From a bacterium (GTDB taxonomy: Bacteria; Patescibacteriota; Saccharimonadia; Saccharimonadales; JAGQNK01), in the NCBI GenBank assembly GCA_029557815.1, contig JAKQHX010000037.1, positions 1-39,638 on the forward strand: DNA of 39,638 nucleotides, read 5' to 3'. Shown here piece after piece: positions 17,109 through 24,169 of this stretch. Position numbers and translations under genes: made by a program. How positions within the stretch are numbered: the stretch's first letter is position 1; each line of letters begins with the position of its first letter. The notes below the pieces were generated by a model that saw nothing but the letters and a program-made list of their open reading frames with translations, was not told where the DNA came from and made no database searches.

Positions 17109-17689
17109 TATCTCACTCCCTTCAGAGCCATACGAACACGGTCCTCTATTGGCAGCTCCTGATCTATTTTATCGAGTGCGATGGTGGCATCTTGCGGTGA
17201 ATAGCCGAGACTCACCAGCGCTTCAACCGCTTCATCATGTAGCTGTACGCCTGCCCGGTGGACGATAGTATCTGCCCCTTCAGTCACGGCTGCACCGACT
17301 TTATCGCGCAGTTCCACCACAATCTGCTCAGCTGCGCGCCTACCGACACCTTTTGCAGTCTGTAGAAACTTTACATCACCGTTTGCAATGCTGGCTCGGA
17401 CAATGGCTGGCGCGGCTATATCCAATACGGCCATCGCCGCCTTTGGGCCAATATTTTTTACCCCCAAGAGCTGTTCAAATAGCTTCTTGGCATCCAGTTC
17501 TGAAAACCCGTACAAATCATGCGCATTCTCACGTATGTGTTCATAGATATAGTACTTCGTCGACTTATCCGGTGCCGCGCTGCCATAGTCAGCCGTCGTC
17601 ACGATTAGCCCATAGCCAATACCTTGGACGTCTAAAATGACCAACTCGCCAAGCTTTTCGCTTACCGTTCCAGTAAGTGTTGCAATCAT
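17108..17689 (-). CDS. ruvA: Holliday junction DNA-binding protein RuvA
   Basis: RuvA is the tetrameric junction-binding partner of RuvB. Domain I ([28 protein letters not shown]), the two helix-hairpin-helix motifs ([32 protein letters not shown]) and the flexible linker plus RuvB-binding domain III ([16 protein letters not shown]) are all present. It has 193 aa. Gene order is ruvC-ruvA-ruvB, with 24 bp after ruvC and coupling to ruvB. Confidence 0.97.
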   Translation of the reverse strand: MIATLTGTVSEKLGELVILDVQGIGYGLIVTTADYGSAAPDKSTKYYIYEHIRENAHDLYGFSELDAKKLFEQLLGVKNIGPKAAMAVLDIAAPAIVRASIANGDVKFLQTAKGVGRRAAEQIVVELRDKVGAAVTEGADTIVHRAGVQLHDEAVEALVSLGYSPQDATIALDKIDQELPIEDRVRMALKGVR

Positions 17690-17713
17690 GCAATCATTAT
17701 CTCACATATTAGT

Positions 17714-18196
17714 TTAAGCAGAAGCTTTTCGGCTCATACTACAACAGATGGCCGCAGCGAGAGCATCGGCAGCGTCATCCGGCTTTGGCACTGCCCCAAG
17801 CCCCAGAATTACCCGCACCATTTCCTGCACCTGCTTCTTATCAGCCTTGCCATAGCCGGTCACCGCCTGTTTGATCTGGAGTGGTGTGTACTCGTGTAAC
17901 TCTAGGTCATGCTGCTTGCCAAGCAGTAGCACCACACCTCGGGCCTGACTGACGCTCATTGCCGTCGTGACATTCTGGGCAAAAAATAACTTCTCGACGG
18001 CCATGACTTGTGGCTTTGTTTCCTGGATTATCTGCTTTAGCTCATCATATATAGTGAACAATCGGTCGCTGTCAGGCTGATTGACAGGCGTGCGGATGAC
18101 GCCAGCATCCACCAACTGAAGCTTGCCTCGTGCATCTATACCAATGACGCCGAAGCCCAAGATACCAGTACCTGGATCAATCCCAAGGATTTTCAT
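17714..18196 (-). CDS. ruvC: Crossover junction endodeoxyribonuclease RuvC
   Basis: RuvC resolves Holliday junctions. The RNase H-like core has the catalytic acidic residues in MKILGIDPGTG (Asp7), VMAVEKLFF (Glu) and KPDDAADALAAAI (Asp pair). QARGVVLLLG and LQIKQAVTGYGKADKKQVQ are family blocks. At 160 aa it is complete. A TATAAT lies 6 nt upstream of the ATG, predicting a leaderless transcript for the ruvCAB operon. Confidence 0.96.
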   Translation of the reverse strand: MKILGIDPGTGILGFGVIGIDARGKLQLVDAGVIRTPVNQPDSDRLFTIYDELKQIIQETKPQVMAVEKLFFAQNVTTAMSVSQARGVVLLLGKQHDLELHEYTPLQIKQAVTGYGKADKKQVQEMVRVILGLGAVPKPDDAADALAAAICCSMSRKASA

Positions 18197-18202
18197 ATAG
18201 GT

Positions 18203-18208
18203 ATTATA
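18203..18208 (-). promoter_or_regulatory. -10 element of the ruvCAB operon
   Basis: TATAAT on the minus strand, 6 nt before the ruvC ATG. The expected start site coincides with the A of ATG. No clear -35 is seen. Confidence 0.5.
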
Positions 18209-18217
18209 CCCTGTTGA

Positions 18218-19825
18218 TTATTTACTGCTTTTTCCAGTAAAGAAGCGGGCTTTGATGTTTGCGATCTTATTCCTCAGGTCGTTACGGTATTCATAAGCAC
18301 CATAGCCAAGCACCGATGCACCGATCAGAACCAAAATTCCGTAGTTAACCATATTTTTGCCCGCAGCGCTTTCCTTATTATCCGCATTTGCCGAAGCAAG
18401 CGTAGCCGTAACCTTCCGGCAACGATTGGTCTCGGGGTTTCGCTCTTCACCCGCATCACATGGCTTGAGTGTTGTGCTGGCAGCCAAAATACTTCGGCAT
18501 CTGTTTGTCGCTGGGTTGCGTTCCTGGCCGGCTTTGCACGGCTTGAGTGCCGCACTCGCAAGTACCGCATTGCGGCAACGGTTTGTATCTGGATTTCTTA
18601 CCTGCCCCGGTCGACATGGCGTTAAGGTGCTCGCTGCGGCTACGATATTTTTACATCTATTGGTTTCCGGGTTGCGAAATTTCCCTGGCGCACACGGCGG
18701 CAGCTCTTCGTCGCCACCGCCCCGATCATCAGCAGCCGGAGGCGTCATTGGCATATTCTCGACTCCAGGAGTGATATTGTCAGTCGCTTGCCAGGAGCTT
18801 CCAATCAGCGCCCAAGACTCATTGTCTTTCATCGCTTTTGGGTACGAAAAAGGATATTCCGTGTTGCCGTTGATGAATAGTACCTCGCCGCCCGCGGCAT
18901 TAGGCAATGTAATACCTGTTACGCTGTCATAAAAGGCCCTGTATTCGCCAGGCTCCAGAAGGATATTCCCTGCGAAGGCATACGTTTTGCTGGTACCGCT
19001 CAATCCAAGCAGGCAGCCGTCCAGCATGATTGCCTTGTCCGTCGGGTTGTGAAGTTCTATAAACTCTCTGGCAGCATCTGCGCCTTCTGGATTGGGCAAA
19101 ATCTCACTAACAATAGCTCCGTCGCAAGCTGGCTGCACGTCCGGGACAGGGGGTTCCTCTTCCTCTTCTTCGGGATCATCGGGTACTTCTGGCTGGTCGG
19201 GAGTAAACCCTTTGCCTTCGGGAGACGTTGGAAAAGTTGCCGGTGCGAACTTGATTCCTGATGCATACAGCGGATCATTCGGCAAAATCCTCTTGATGGA
19301 ATATTCCGGCAAGAGTACAGAAGTTTTGGGCCATGTGCCAGTTGCCGCGGCCGAACCCCAGCCTACCAAGTCGAGCACTTCACCATCTTTGACCAAGCGT
19401 ACATGTCCACCACTCTTTGCCAAGAGGCCGGTCGTATTGGTCTTGGCAAAAAACATATCTGGTATCACTTCGTTTGGTCGAAAACCGTCGTAACTAATCA
19501 ATACACTGCCGTCTGCGGCAACCCGACCGTTTAAAACCGCCAATTCAGTAATCGTCGCCCCACTGGCCGAAATATATTCCAGCCTCCAATTATCCAGCCA
19601 TATATCAATCGGCAGTAGGTTACGAAGTTCTACGAACTCCTTCTTGCCGTCTTCGCTCATGCAGACAGGAGGGTTGTCGCTGACAAACGCTGCACACCCG
19701 CCAGTTTGAACCTCACTAATGACCAACGTTTCTGTCATACCTTCGTTGGCAGCCACGCTCGGGGCCGGAATAATCGACACGAATATTGACAATACAAAGA
19801 TTAGTATACTTAACCATTTACTCAT
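18218..19825 (-). CDS. Exported lamin-tail domain protein with C-terminal cysteine repeats and membrane anchor
   Basis: The protein is 535 aa. A signal peptide (LSILIFVLSIFVSIIPAPSVAA) is followed by two lamin-tail (LTD) domains. The first is about residues 32-165 (LVISEVQTGGC, EFVELRNLLPIDIWLDNWRLEYIS), the second about 235-350 (AIVSEILPNPEGADAAREFIELHNPTDKAI). An acidic/Pro linker (PEEEEEEPPVPD region) separates them. Four 26-residue repeats with the motif PCxxGxxRNPxTNRC occupy about 377-480, followed by a membrane helix (YGILVLIGASVLGYGAYEY) and a basic tail. This reads as a surface-anchored protein with the LTDs outside. LTDs in bacteria often accompany nucleases or surface proteins; no catalytic domain is visible here. 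TTGACA with an 18 bp spacer and TACCAT lie just upstream. Confidence 0.8.
   Translation of the reverse strand: MSKWLSILIFVLSIFVSIIPAPSVAANEGMTETLVISEVQTGGCAAFVSDNPPVCMSEDGKKEFVELRNLLPIDIWLDNWRLEYISASGATITELAVLNGRVAADGSVLISYDGFRPNEVIPDMFFAKTNTTGLLAKSGGHVRLVKDGEVLDLVGWGSAAATGTWPKTSVLLPEYSIKRILPNDPLYASGIKFAPATFPTSPEGKGFTPDQPEVPDDPEEEEEEPPVPDVQPACDGAIVSEILPNPEGADAAREFIELHNPTDKAIMLDGCLLGLSGTSKTYAFAGNILLEPGEYRAFYDSVTGITLPNAAGGEVLFINGNTEYPFSYPKAMKDNESWALIGSSWQATDNITPGVENMPMTPPAADDRGGGDEELPPCAPGKFRNPETNRCKNIVAAASTLTPCRPGQVRNPDTNRCRNAVLASAALKPCKAGQERNPATNRCRSILAASTTLKPCDAGEERNPETNRCRKVTATLASANADNKESAAGKNMVNYGILVLIGASVLGYGAYEYRNDLRNKIANIKARFFTGKSSK
18386..18697 (-). repeat. Four tandem 78-bp coding repeats (26-aa Cys repeats)
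   Basis: Four consecutive in-frame units, each 26 codons with no gaps, encode PCxxGxxRNPxTNRCxxxxxAxxxLx. Codon choice differs between copies although the protein motif is strict. The array is therefore maintained by selection rather than being a recent duplication. Confidence 0.9.
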
Positions 19826-19874
19826 AAAAGTAATGGTAGTATATGCAACTACTTCATGTCAAAAAGCTTTTGGT

Positions 19875-20606
19875 TTACGGTTCCAGTAGCCCTTCAGGAA
19901 TATCAAAATTAGTGTGGGTCGCCGTTACGTCGTCCAGGTCATCAAGCATATCCATGAGGCGCATGACTTTCTCCGCCGTAGCTTTGTCGGTTACTTCAAG
20001 GGTATTGTTTGGTACGTACGTGAGCTCCGCTTCGAGTATTTCAACGCCGGCACTTTTGAGCGCATCACGGACTTTTGCCAACTCTTTGGGGTCAGTATAT
20101 ATAACCGACCCATCACCATCTTCCTGCATGTCTTCCGCGCCCGCTTCGAGTGCCTGCATCATCAGCTCATCACCCCTTCCAACAACACGAATCATACCCC
20201 TGCGATCAAACTGAAATGCCACCGAACCCTTCTCTGCAATACTTCCGCCCGTTTTGGAAAATGCCAGCTTTACTTCTGGGTATGTACGGTTCAGGTTGTC
20301 CGTCGCGCACTCAACGAGAACAGCTACACCACCAGGACCGTAGCCCTCGTACATGACTTCTTGGATTTGTTCACCGCCCAGCTTGCCAGAACCGCGATCG
20401 ATAGCCCGTTGAATATTGTTCGCCGGCATGTTCGCAGCTTTGGCCTTATCGATTGCCAGACGCAAAGCAAAGTTCATGTCAGGATCGGCACCCCCTTTTG
20501 CGGCAACCGCAATCGCATTCCCAAGCTTGGTAAAGACCGCACCTCGCTTGGCATCCTCGATAGCCTTACCGCGATGAATCTTTGCCCATTTAGAATGTCC
20601 AGCCAT
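19875..20606 (-). CDS. yebC: YebC/PmpR family protein
   Basis: The start MAGHSKWAKIHRGKAIEDAKRG is the YebC hallmark. GGADPDMNFALRLAIDKAKAANMPANNIQRAIDRG, YEGYGPGGVAVLVE and FSKTGGSIAEKGSVAFQFD are further family blocks. The 243 aa length is normal. YebC proteins were described as transcriptional regulators and more recently linked to ribosome rescue at poly-proline stretches. In some bacteria yebC lies near ruvC, as here with one gene between. An AAGGA Shine-Dalgarno precedes the ATG. Confidence 0.95.
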   Translation of the reverse strand: MAGHSKWAKIHRGKAIEDAKRGAVFTKLGNAIAVAAKGGADPDMNFALRLAIDKAKAANMPANNIQRAIDRGSGKLGGEQIQEVMYEGYGPGGVAVLVECATDNLNRTYPEVKLAFSKTGGSIAEKGSVAFQFDRRGMIRVVGRGDELMMQALEAGAEDMQEDGDGSVIYTDPKELAKVRDALKSAGVEILEAELTYVPNNTLEVTDKATAEKVMRLMDMLDDLDDVTATHTNFDIPEGLLEP

Positions 20607-20642
20607 GTACGTTCCTTGTTTAGCGTAATACCACTTAGCTAT

Positions 20643-20648
20643 ATTATA
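20643..20648 (-). promoter_or_regulatory. Extended -10 promoter of yebC
   Basis: TGA-TATAAT on the minus strand predicts a start near 20636 and a leader of about 30 nt that carries AAGGA before the ATG. The -35 is weak, as expected for an extended -10 promoter. It lies between the comEC stop and yebC. Confidence 0.5.
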
Positions 20649-20663
20649 TCACATCTACCCCTG

Positions 20664-22100
20664 TTATTCTACTACCGAGGGGAGCTTTTCAAATGCTACC
20701 TTTGATTTTTTACGCAAAACAAGTATCAAGCCAAGTGCAGCCATATACAATGCCACCAAAACGGCTAAGTTCACTCCCACTGCTTGTTGCGCCCAGGATG
20801 GCGAAGCAAAGAAACGGGTCGCCGAAACAATATAACCTAGCACCAGCTGCGCCGGAACTGCAAACCACGCCGCAATACTTCCAGACAGAATCAGCCCAGC
20901 CACGCCAGCTACAAAAGTTGCCAGCATGGCCAAGGGTATGAATGGTACAACGGCAATATTGGCGGCAAGGGCAACCAGCGACATATCACCAAACGTATAG
21001 AGGATGAGCGGCATCGCCATGATTTGGGCAGCCGTCGTTTCTATTGCAACCTGCATAAGCAGGGGCGGTAATTTCTGGCCGTAGAGTTGGGCTGACAACA
21101 ACGGCGCCAGGATCAGCACACCTGCAAAAGCCAAGAACGACAGCCACCACCCCAAATCGTACCAAATAAATAACGGGTTAAAGCCTGCCGTAAGGGCAGC
21201 CCCCAGTAAAATAATCAGCACTGGCTGGAAGCGCCTTCCGTAGTACCATGCGAGCAAGCTCAAAACCGTCACGACGCTTGCCCGTACCATCGACGGACTT
21301 GCGCCAGTGATTGCTAAAAACGTACATATCAGTACGATCGACCCGACAAATGCCTGGTACTTGGAATATTTTGCGAGCATCCGGCGAGCCAGTCGCACCA
21401 AGATCGTTAGGTTAAAGCCAGATGCCACCACGATGTGCGTCAAACCGGCAATCCGCAATTGCTCATCAAGGTCATCCGGCAAGGCAGAGCGAAGTCCGAC
21501 CAAAAACCCTAATCCTAGGCTCGCCTGTGGTTCCGGCAACACACTATACACAGCCGCAAAAAACTCTCGTCTGAGTGTCTCTATAGGTCCGCGTGCTCGC
21601 CCAACAATCTCAACGTCGGCAAAATACATCGAAGCTTGATAGTTCCCAAAACCCTCCAGCAGTTTACCCCCAATCCGCACCGTATCACCACGCCTCAAGC
21701 CGTTACTATGTGCCTTTACTCGTATCTGCCCCACCATGGCACGATCATTTATTACGACCGAGCCAACGCGGAAATCTTGCCGACCCTTATCGTCGTATAC
21801 CGGGTCGTCCAACACACGTCCGGCTACCACGACCTTACTATCAAAAAAAGCATCGTACTGAGCTACGTTCTGATACGCCATTTCTCCACGCCACAGCCCT
21901 AATGTAAAACCACACATAACCGCCAGGATGAGCGTCACGATTGTTCGCTGGCGGAATATCATTACGCCAACTACAGGTAGTAGCACTGTCACATAGGTCA
22001 GCGTACCGCCTGCTTGTTTTGCCCAGAAAAGCCCAACCAAAAACCCCAATAACCCAGCAGAAATAATGGTAGTTCTACGGAACCGCCGCCTTTGGTTCAT
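20664..22100 (-). CDS. comEC: ComEC/Rec2-type DNA uptake channel protein, lacking the C-terminal hydrolase domain
   Basis: ComEC carries single-stranded DNA across the cytoplasmic membrane in competent bacteria. The N-terminal OB-like region (DUF4131 type: GRVLDDPVYDDKGRQDFRVGSV, GGKLLEGFGNYQASMYF) is followed by the competence domain with GLTHIVVASGFNLTILV and GASPSMVRASVV and about ten membrane helices. The protein ends at 478 aa, directly after the membrane part. The metallo-beta-lactamase-like domain of the usual 700-800 aa ComEC is absent. With the pilus operon and recA nearby it points to natural transformation. TGA-TATACT lies 7 nt upstream of the ATG. Confidence 0.9.
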   Translation of the reverse strand: MNQRRRFRRTTIISAGLLGFLVGLFWAKQAGGTLTYVTVLLPVVGVMIFRQRTIVTLILAVMCGFTLGLWRGEMAYQNVAQYDAFFDSKVVVAGRVLDDPVYDDKGRQDFRVGSVVINDRAMVGQIRVKAHSNGLRRGDTVRIGGKLLEGFGNYQASMYFADVEIVGRARGPIETLRREFFAAVYSVLPEPQASLGLGFLVGLRSALPDDLDEQLRIAGLTHIVVASGFNLTILVRLARRMLAKYSKYQAFVGSIVLICTFLAITGASPSMVRASVVTVLSLLAWYYGRRFQPVLIILLGAALTAGFNPLFIWYDLGWWLSFLAFAGVLILAPLLSAQLYGQKLPPLLMQVAIETTAAQIMAMPLILYTFGDMSLVALAANIAVVPFIPLAMLATFVAGVAGLILSGSIAAWFAVPAQLVLGYIVSATRFFASPSWAQQAVGVNLAVLVALYMAALGLILVLRKKSKVAFEKLPSVVE

Positions 22101-22107
22101 ACGCTTA

Positions 22108-22113
22108 AGTATA
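22108..22113 (-). promoter_or_regulatory. Extended -10 promoter of comEC
   Basis: TGA-TATACT, 7 nt before the comEC ATG, predicts a leaderless message. A TTGACA is nearby but only 9 bp upstream, too close to act as the -35 of this element. Confidence 0.45.
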
Positions 22114-22129
22114 TCAATAGGTTGTCAAA

Positions 22130-22510
22130 TCACTTCTTTTTCTTGGCTGAACCTCTGTGCTGCATCTGTTTCTTTTCTTTCTCCAGTTTCTTATCGCTCT
22201 GATCCTCGGCTTCCAACAGATCTTTGCCCGTTACTCCCAGCTTCCTCATGATAGCGTCTTGTTTGATATTCAGGGCAAGATTATCACGGTTTTGGGTATT
22301 TTGGATTATAAATACCATAAGAAACGTAACAATGGTTGTACTGGTGTTGATTATGAGTTGCCATGTATCCGAAAATCCGAGCAGAGGCCCACTCAGTGCC
22401 CACAAGACAAGAGCCACCAACGCAGCTACAAAAACCCACGGCCGTCCAAGCGTCGCAGATGTCCTAGATGTAAATCGCGTGAAAATATCCGACTTCTTTC
22501 TGCTGTTCAT
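22130..22510 (-). CDS. Low-affinity iron permease family protein
   Basis: From ATG 22510 (AAAGG upstream) the protein has 126 aa; the track's longer frame adds 48 unlikely residues. The family pattern is FTRFTSRTSATLGRPWVFVAALVALVLWALSGPLLGFSDTWQLIINTSTTIVTFLMVFIIQNTQNRD, read in short blocks, with two membrane helices. It closely matches PF04120-type low-affinity iron permeases, whose transport role in bacteria is weakly supported. The C-terminal tail is strongly basic (KKLEKEKKQMQHRGSAKKKK). It lies 29 bp upstream of the comEC start on the same strand. Confidence 0.8.
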   Translation of the reverse strand: MNSRKKSDIFTRFTSRTSATLGRPWVFVAALVALVLWALSGPLLGFSDTWQLIINTSTTIVTFLMVFIIQNTQNRDNLALNIKQDAIMRKLGVTGKDLLEAEDQSDKKLEKEKKQMQHRGSAKKKK

Positions 22511-22655
22511 ACATATACCTTTGTGATTAATTTTTGCTATAAGTAACAATAGGATAGTATTCCTTCCGCAGGTATCGGACAGTAATATATTTAACAGCAT
22601 TAAATGGTTGTACGACCGCTCCTTCACTAGGCGTACGCGGGCAGCTAACGGCACA

Positions 22656-22683
22656 TTGACTTTTTGATAAAAATAAGGATAAT
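22656..22683 (+). promoter_or_regulatory. Putative promoter of tRNA-Lys
   Basis: TTGACT (22656-22661), a 16 bp spacer and GATAAT (22678-22683) predict a start near 22690, about 50 nt before the mature tRNA. The surrounding 230 bp gap between the iron permease gene and the tRNA shows no convincing ORF. Confidence 0.45.
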
Positions 22684-22739
22684 GTAAGGAGTTAAATTCT
22701 GGTATATTGCCATTTTAAACAAATTACATTATCTAATCC

Positions 22740-22816
22740 GGGTCCATAGCTCAGCCGGTTAGAGCACCTGCCTTTTAAGCAGGGTGTCGTGGGTTCGAGT
22801 CCCACTGGACCCTCCA
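22740..22816 (+). tRNA. tRNA-Lys (anticodon UUU)
   Basis: All four arms fold. The acceptor is GGGTCCA/TGGACCC, the D-stem GCTC/GAGC, the anticodon stem CCTGC/GCAGG with loop CTTTTAA (anticodon TTT), the variable loop GTGTC, and the T-stem GTGGG/CCCAC with loop TTCGAGT. The 3' CCA is encoded (22814-22816). The discriminator base is T, whereas bacterial tRNA-Lys normally has A (sometimes G). Confidence 0.97.
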
Positions 22817-22831
22817 ATCTAGAATCTAGTG

Positions 22832-22860
22832 AGAACCGTGCAAGCGGTTCTTTTGTTATT
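22832..22860 (+). terminator. Rho-independent terminator after tRNA-Lys
   Basis: AGAACCG (22832-22838) pairs with CGGTTCT (22845-22851) across a 6-nt loop, followed by TTTTGTTATT. It ends only 8 nt before the NUDIX ATG, so NUDIX transcription must come from read-through or from within this region. Confidence 0.75.
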
Positions 22861-22868
22861 ATTAGGTA

Positions 22869-23321
22869 ATGAACGACTTCTTTAAGGGAGATGATAATTT
22901 TGTTGGTACAAAAGGACTAGTATTTATTGGTAATAAAGTCTTAATCTACCGAAGAGACGCCCAAGCTCCTAAATACCCTCTTCATTTAGACGTGCCAGGC
23001 GGAGGTGCGGAACCTAACGAAACTCCTTTTGAAACTTTCAAACGAGAGGTTAAAGAAGAATTCGGCTTAGACCTTACAGCAGAACAAGTTGTTTATAGTA
23101 GGCGCTATCAGAGCAGTCTTAACGCCAACGAGTTCGGTTGGTATGCTGTGGCTAAATTGCCCGAAGAACAAGTTAACCGAATAAAGTTTGGGAACGAGGG
23201 GTTGGAATACTTGTTAATGACACTAGAGGAGTTTCTGAAACAAGATGATGCTTGGCCAGCTTACCAAAAACGAGCCGAAGACTACGCAAATTCTTTAATG
23301 AACAACCCTCTGTTAGATTGA
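22869..23321 (+). CDS. NUDIX hydrolase
   Basis: The protein has 150 aa with a perfect NUDIX box, GGAEPNETPFETFKREVKEEFGL (Gx5Ex7REUxEExGU, read from GGGAEP onward, about residues 43-65). It therefore should hydrolyse a nucleoside-diphosphate-linked substrate with Mg2+; the substrate is not predictable. Base composition and codons are more A/T-rich than in flanking housekeeping genes, and it sits just after a tRNA, so it may be acquired. Its ATG follows TTAGGTA without a strong Shine-Dalgarno. Confidence 0.9.
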   Translation: MNDFFKGDDNFVGTKGLVFIGNKVLIYRRDAQAPKYPLHLDVPGGGAEPNETPFETFKREVKEEFGLDLTAEQVVYSRRYQSSLNANEFGWYAVAKLPEEQVNRIKFGNEGLEYLLMTLEEFLKQDDAWPAYQKRAEDYANSLMNNPLLD

Positions 23322-23467
23322 AACTTAGTTGCAACAGTTTGCATCTTGCTCCTCTGCTTTCCCTTACTGACCCTGACGGGAAAGCCTGAACCAAAGAACC
23401 GACGGCAACTCTCTCTGCTCATGTACGTATCCAGAAGTTAATTGTTGGAGTTATTTCGATCGAGTAC
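23322..23467. other. Noncoding gap with an 8-bp inverted repeat
   Basis: No ORF with a plausible start is seen between the convergent NUDIX and unknown genes. GCTTTCCC (23356-23363) and GGGAAAGC (23378-23385) can pair around a 14-nt loop, but no T-run follows. It could be a structural remnant or a weak bidirectional terminator. Confidence 0.3.
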
Positions 23468-23767
23468 CTACTCAATCTGCCTGACGATAACAGCCACAGG
23501 CGTACTACTGTAGTTGGCAATATGCATAGTAAGCGCAAGCCCTCGTCTTTCGGCCATACTTGTTATCTGCGCTACAACCGAACCGTTAGGAAACGGTTCT
23601 GGTTCAAACTCAACCGAGAAACCTTTTAAATGTTCAGGTTCTTTAAAGATTCCGAGTGGGAGGCGTGATTGCTCTTGCGGTTCTATAGATATTTTTCCGA
23701 TTAGTTTGCCAGGAGTTTGGGGTGAGTAGCCCTTAATGAAGCCTGGATTATCGATATACTCGTGCAT
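23468..23767 (-). CDS. Hypothetical protein
   Basis: ATG 23767 gives 99 aa; the track's first codon (23779) is TTG in the same frame. The protein is soluble, with no recognisable domain. It has a Pro/Gly-rich N-terminal half (GYSPQTPGKLIGKISIEP) and a C-terminal half with alternating hydrophobic strands (GLALTMHIANYSSTPVAVIVRQIE). GGCGG lies 8 nt before the ATG. It is flanked by the NUDIX gene and the XRE regulator in an accessory-looking patch. I do not recognise it. Confidence 0.5.
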   Translation of the reverse strand: MHEYIDNPGFIKGYSPQTPGKLIGKISIEPQEQSRLPLGIFKEPEHLKGFSVEFEPEPFPNGSVVAQITSMAERRGLALTMHIANYSSTPVAVIVRQIE

Positions 23768-23817
23768 CGTTTCCGCCAATTTTTATTATTTGATACTAGT
23801 CATCGTCATCATATTAT

Positions 23818-23863
23818 GCGACAAGCTGTCTGTAGATACAAGTCTGAAATAGCGACAAACTGT
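23818..23863 (+). repeat. Direct repeats upstream of the XRE gene, candidate operator
   Basis: GCGACAAGCTGT (23818-23829) and GCGACAAACTGT (23852-23863) differ by one base. They are spaced 34 bp apart start to start and end 5 nt before the XRE ATG. Paired repeats just upstream of a Cro/C1-type gene are a usual place for autoregulatory operators. Confidence 0.45.
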
Positions 23864-23867
23864 ATGC

Positions 23868-24089
23868 ATGAACACCAAGGAGCGGTTCCTAAAAGATTTC
23901 GGCAAGAAACTAGCGGCTGCACGACATAAAAGAGGCTTGACCCAAGAAGAATTAGCGGATGTCATAGATGTACATCGAACGTATATCGGCTTTGTCGAAC
24001 AAGGAAAGCGCAACCCGACCATTGCAAACGTTCGGAAAATGGCCAAAGCCCTTAAGGTAGACCTGAGCGACTTGTTCAGGGGGCTGTAA
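23868..24089 (+). CDS. XRE-family helix-turn-helix regulator
   Basis: This 73-aa protein is a single Cro/C1-type HTH: FGKKLAAARHKRGLTQEELADVIDVHRTYIGFVEQGKRNPT spans the four helices, with TQEELADVIDVHRTYIGFVE as the helix-turn-helix. It has no sensor or catalytic domain. The size and the 'RTYIGFVEQGKRNP' pattern are like controller proteins of restriction-modification loci and phage-type regulators. No restriction enzyme, methylase or toxin lies beside it, so it is either an orphan or controls its divergent neighbour. Confidence 0.88.
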   Translation: MNTKERFLKDFGKKLAAARHKRGLTQEELADVIDVHRTYIGFVEQGKRNPTIANVRKMAKALKVDLSDLFRGL

Positions 24090-24169
24090 GAGATGACTCC
24101 TGCTGCTAGCTAAATTTTCTGCTCATGTCAGCAGATCATAGCTTACCTTTTGGGATTTTTGACGCTTAG

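Noticed and set aside
18386-18697. Tandem 78-bp repeats as a CRISPR array
   Set aside because: The repeats are in frame, have no unique spacers of constant size and encode a conserved protein motif.
18357-18932. 191-aa plus-strand ORF with repeats opposite the lamin-tail gene
   Set aside because: Its repeats are only the antisense of the 78-bp coding repeats.
19914-20705. 263-aa plus-strand ORF opposite yebC
   Set aside because: It is antisense to a strongly conserved YebC, has no recognisable domain and its composition follows the other strand's codons.
22123-22128. TTGACA upstream of comEC as a -35 element
   Set aside because: It is only 9 bp from the TATACT -10, too close for sigma70.
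22740-22870. Attachment site at the 3' end of tRNA-Lys
   Set aside because: No second copy of the tRNA 3' end and no integrase gene was found in the window.
23356-23385. 8-bp inverted repeat as a terminator or riboswitch
   Set aside because: It has no T-run on either strand and no known riboswitch core; kept only as a note.
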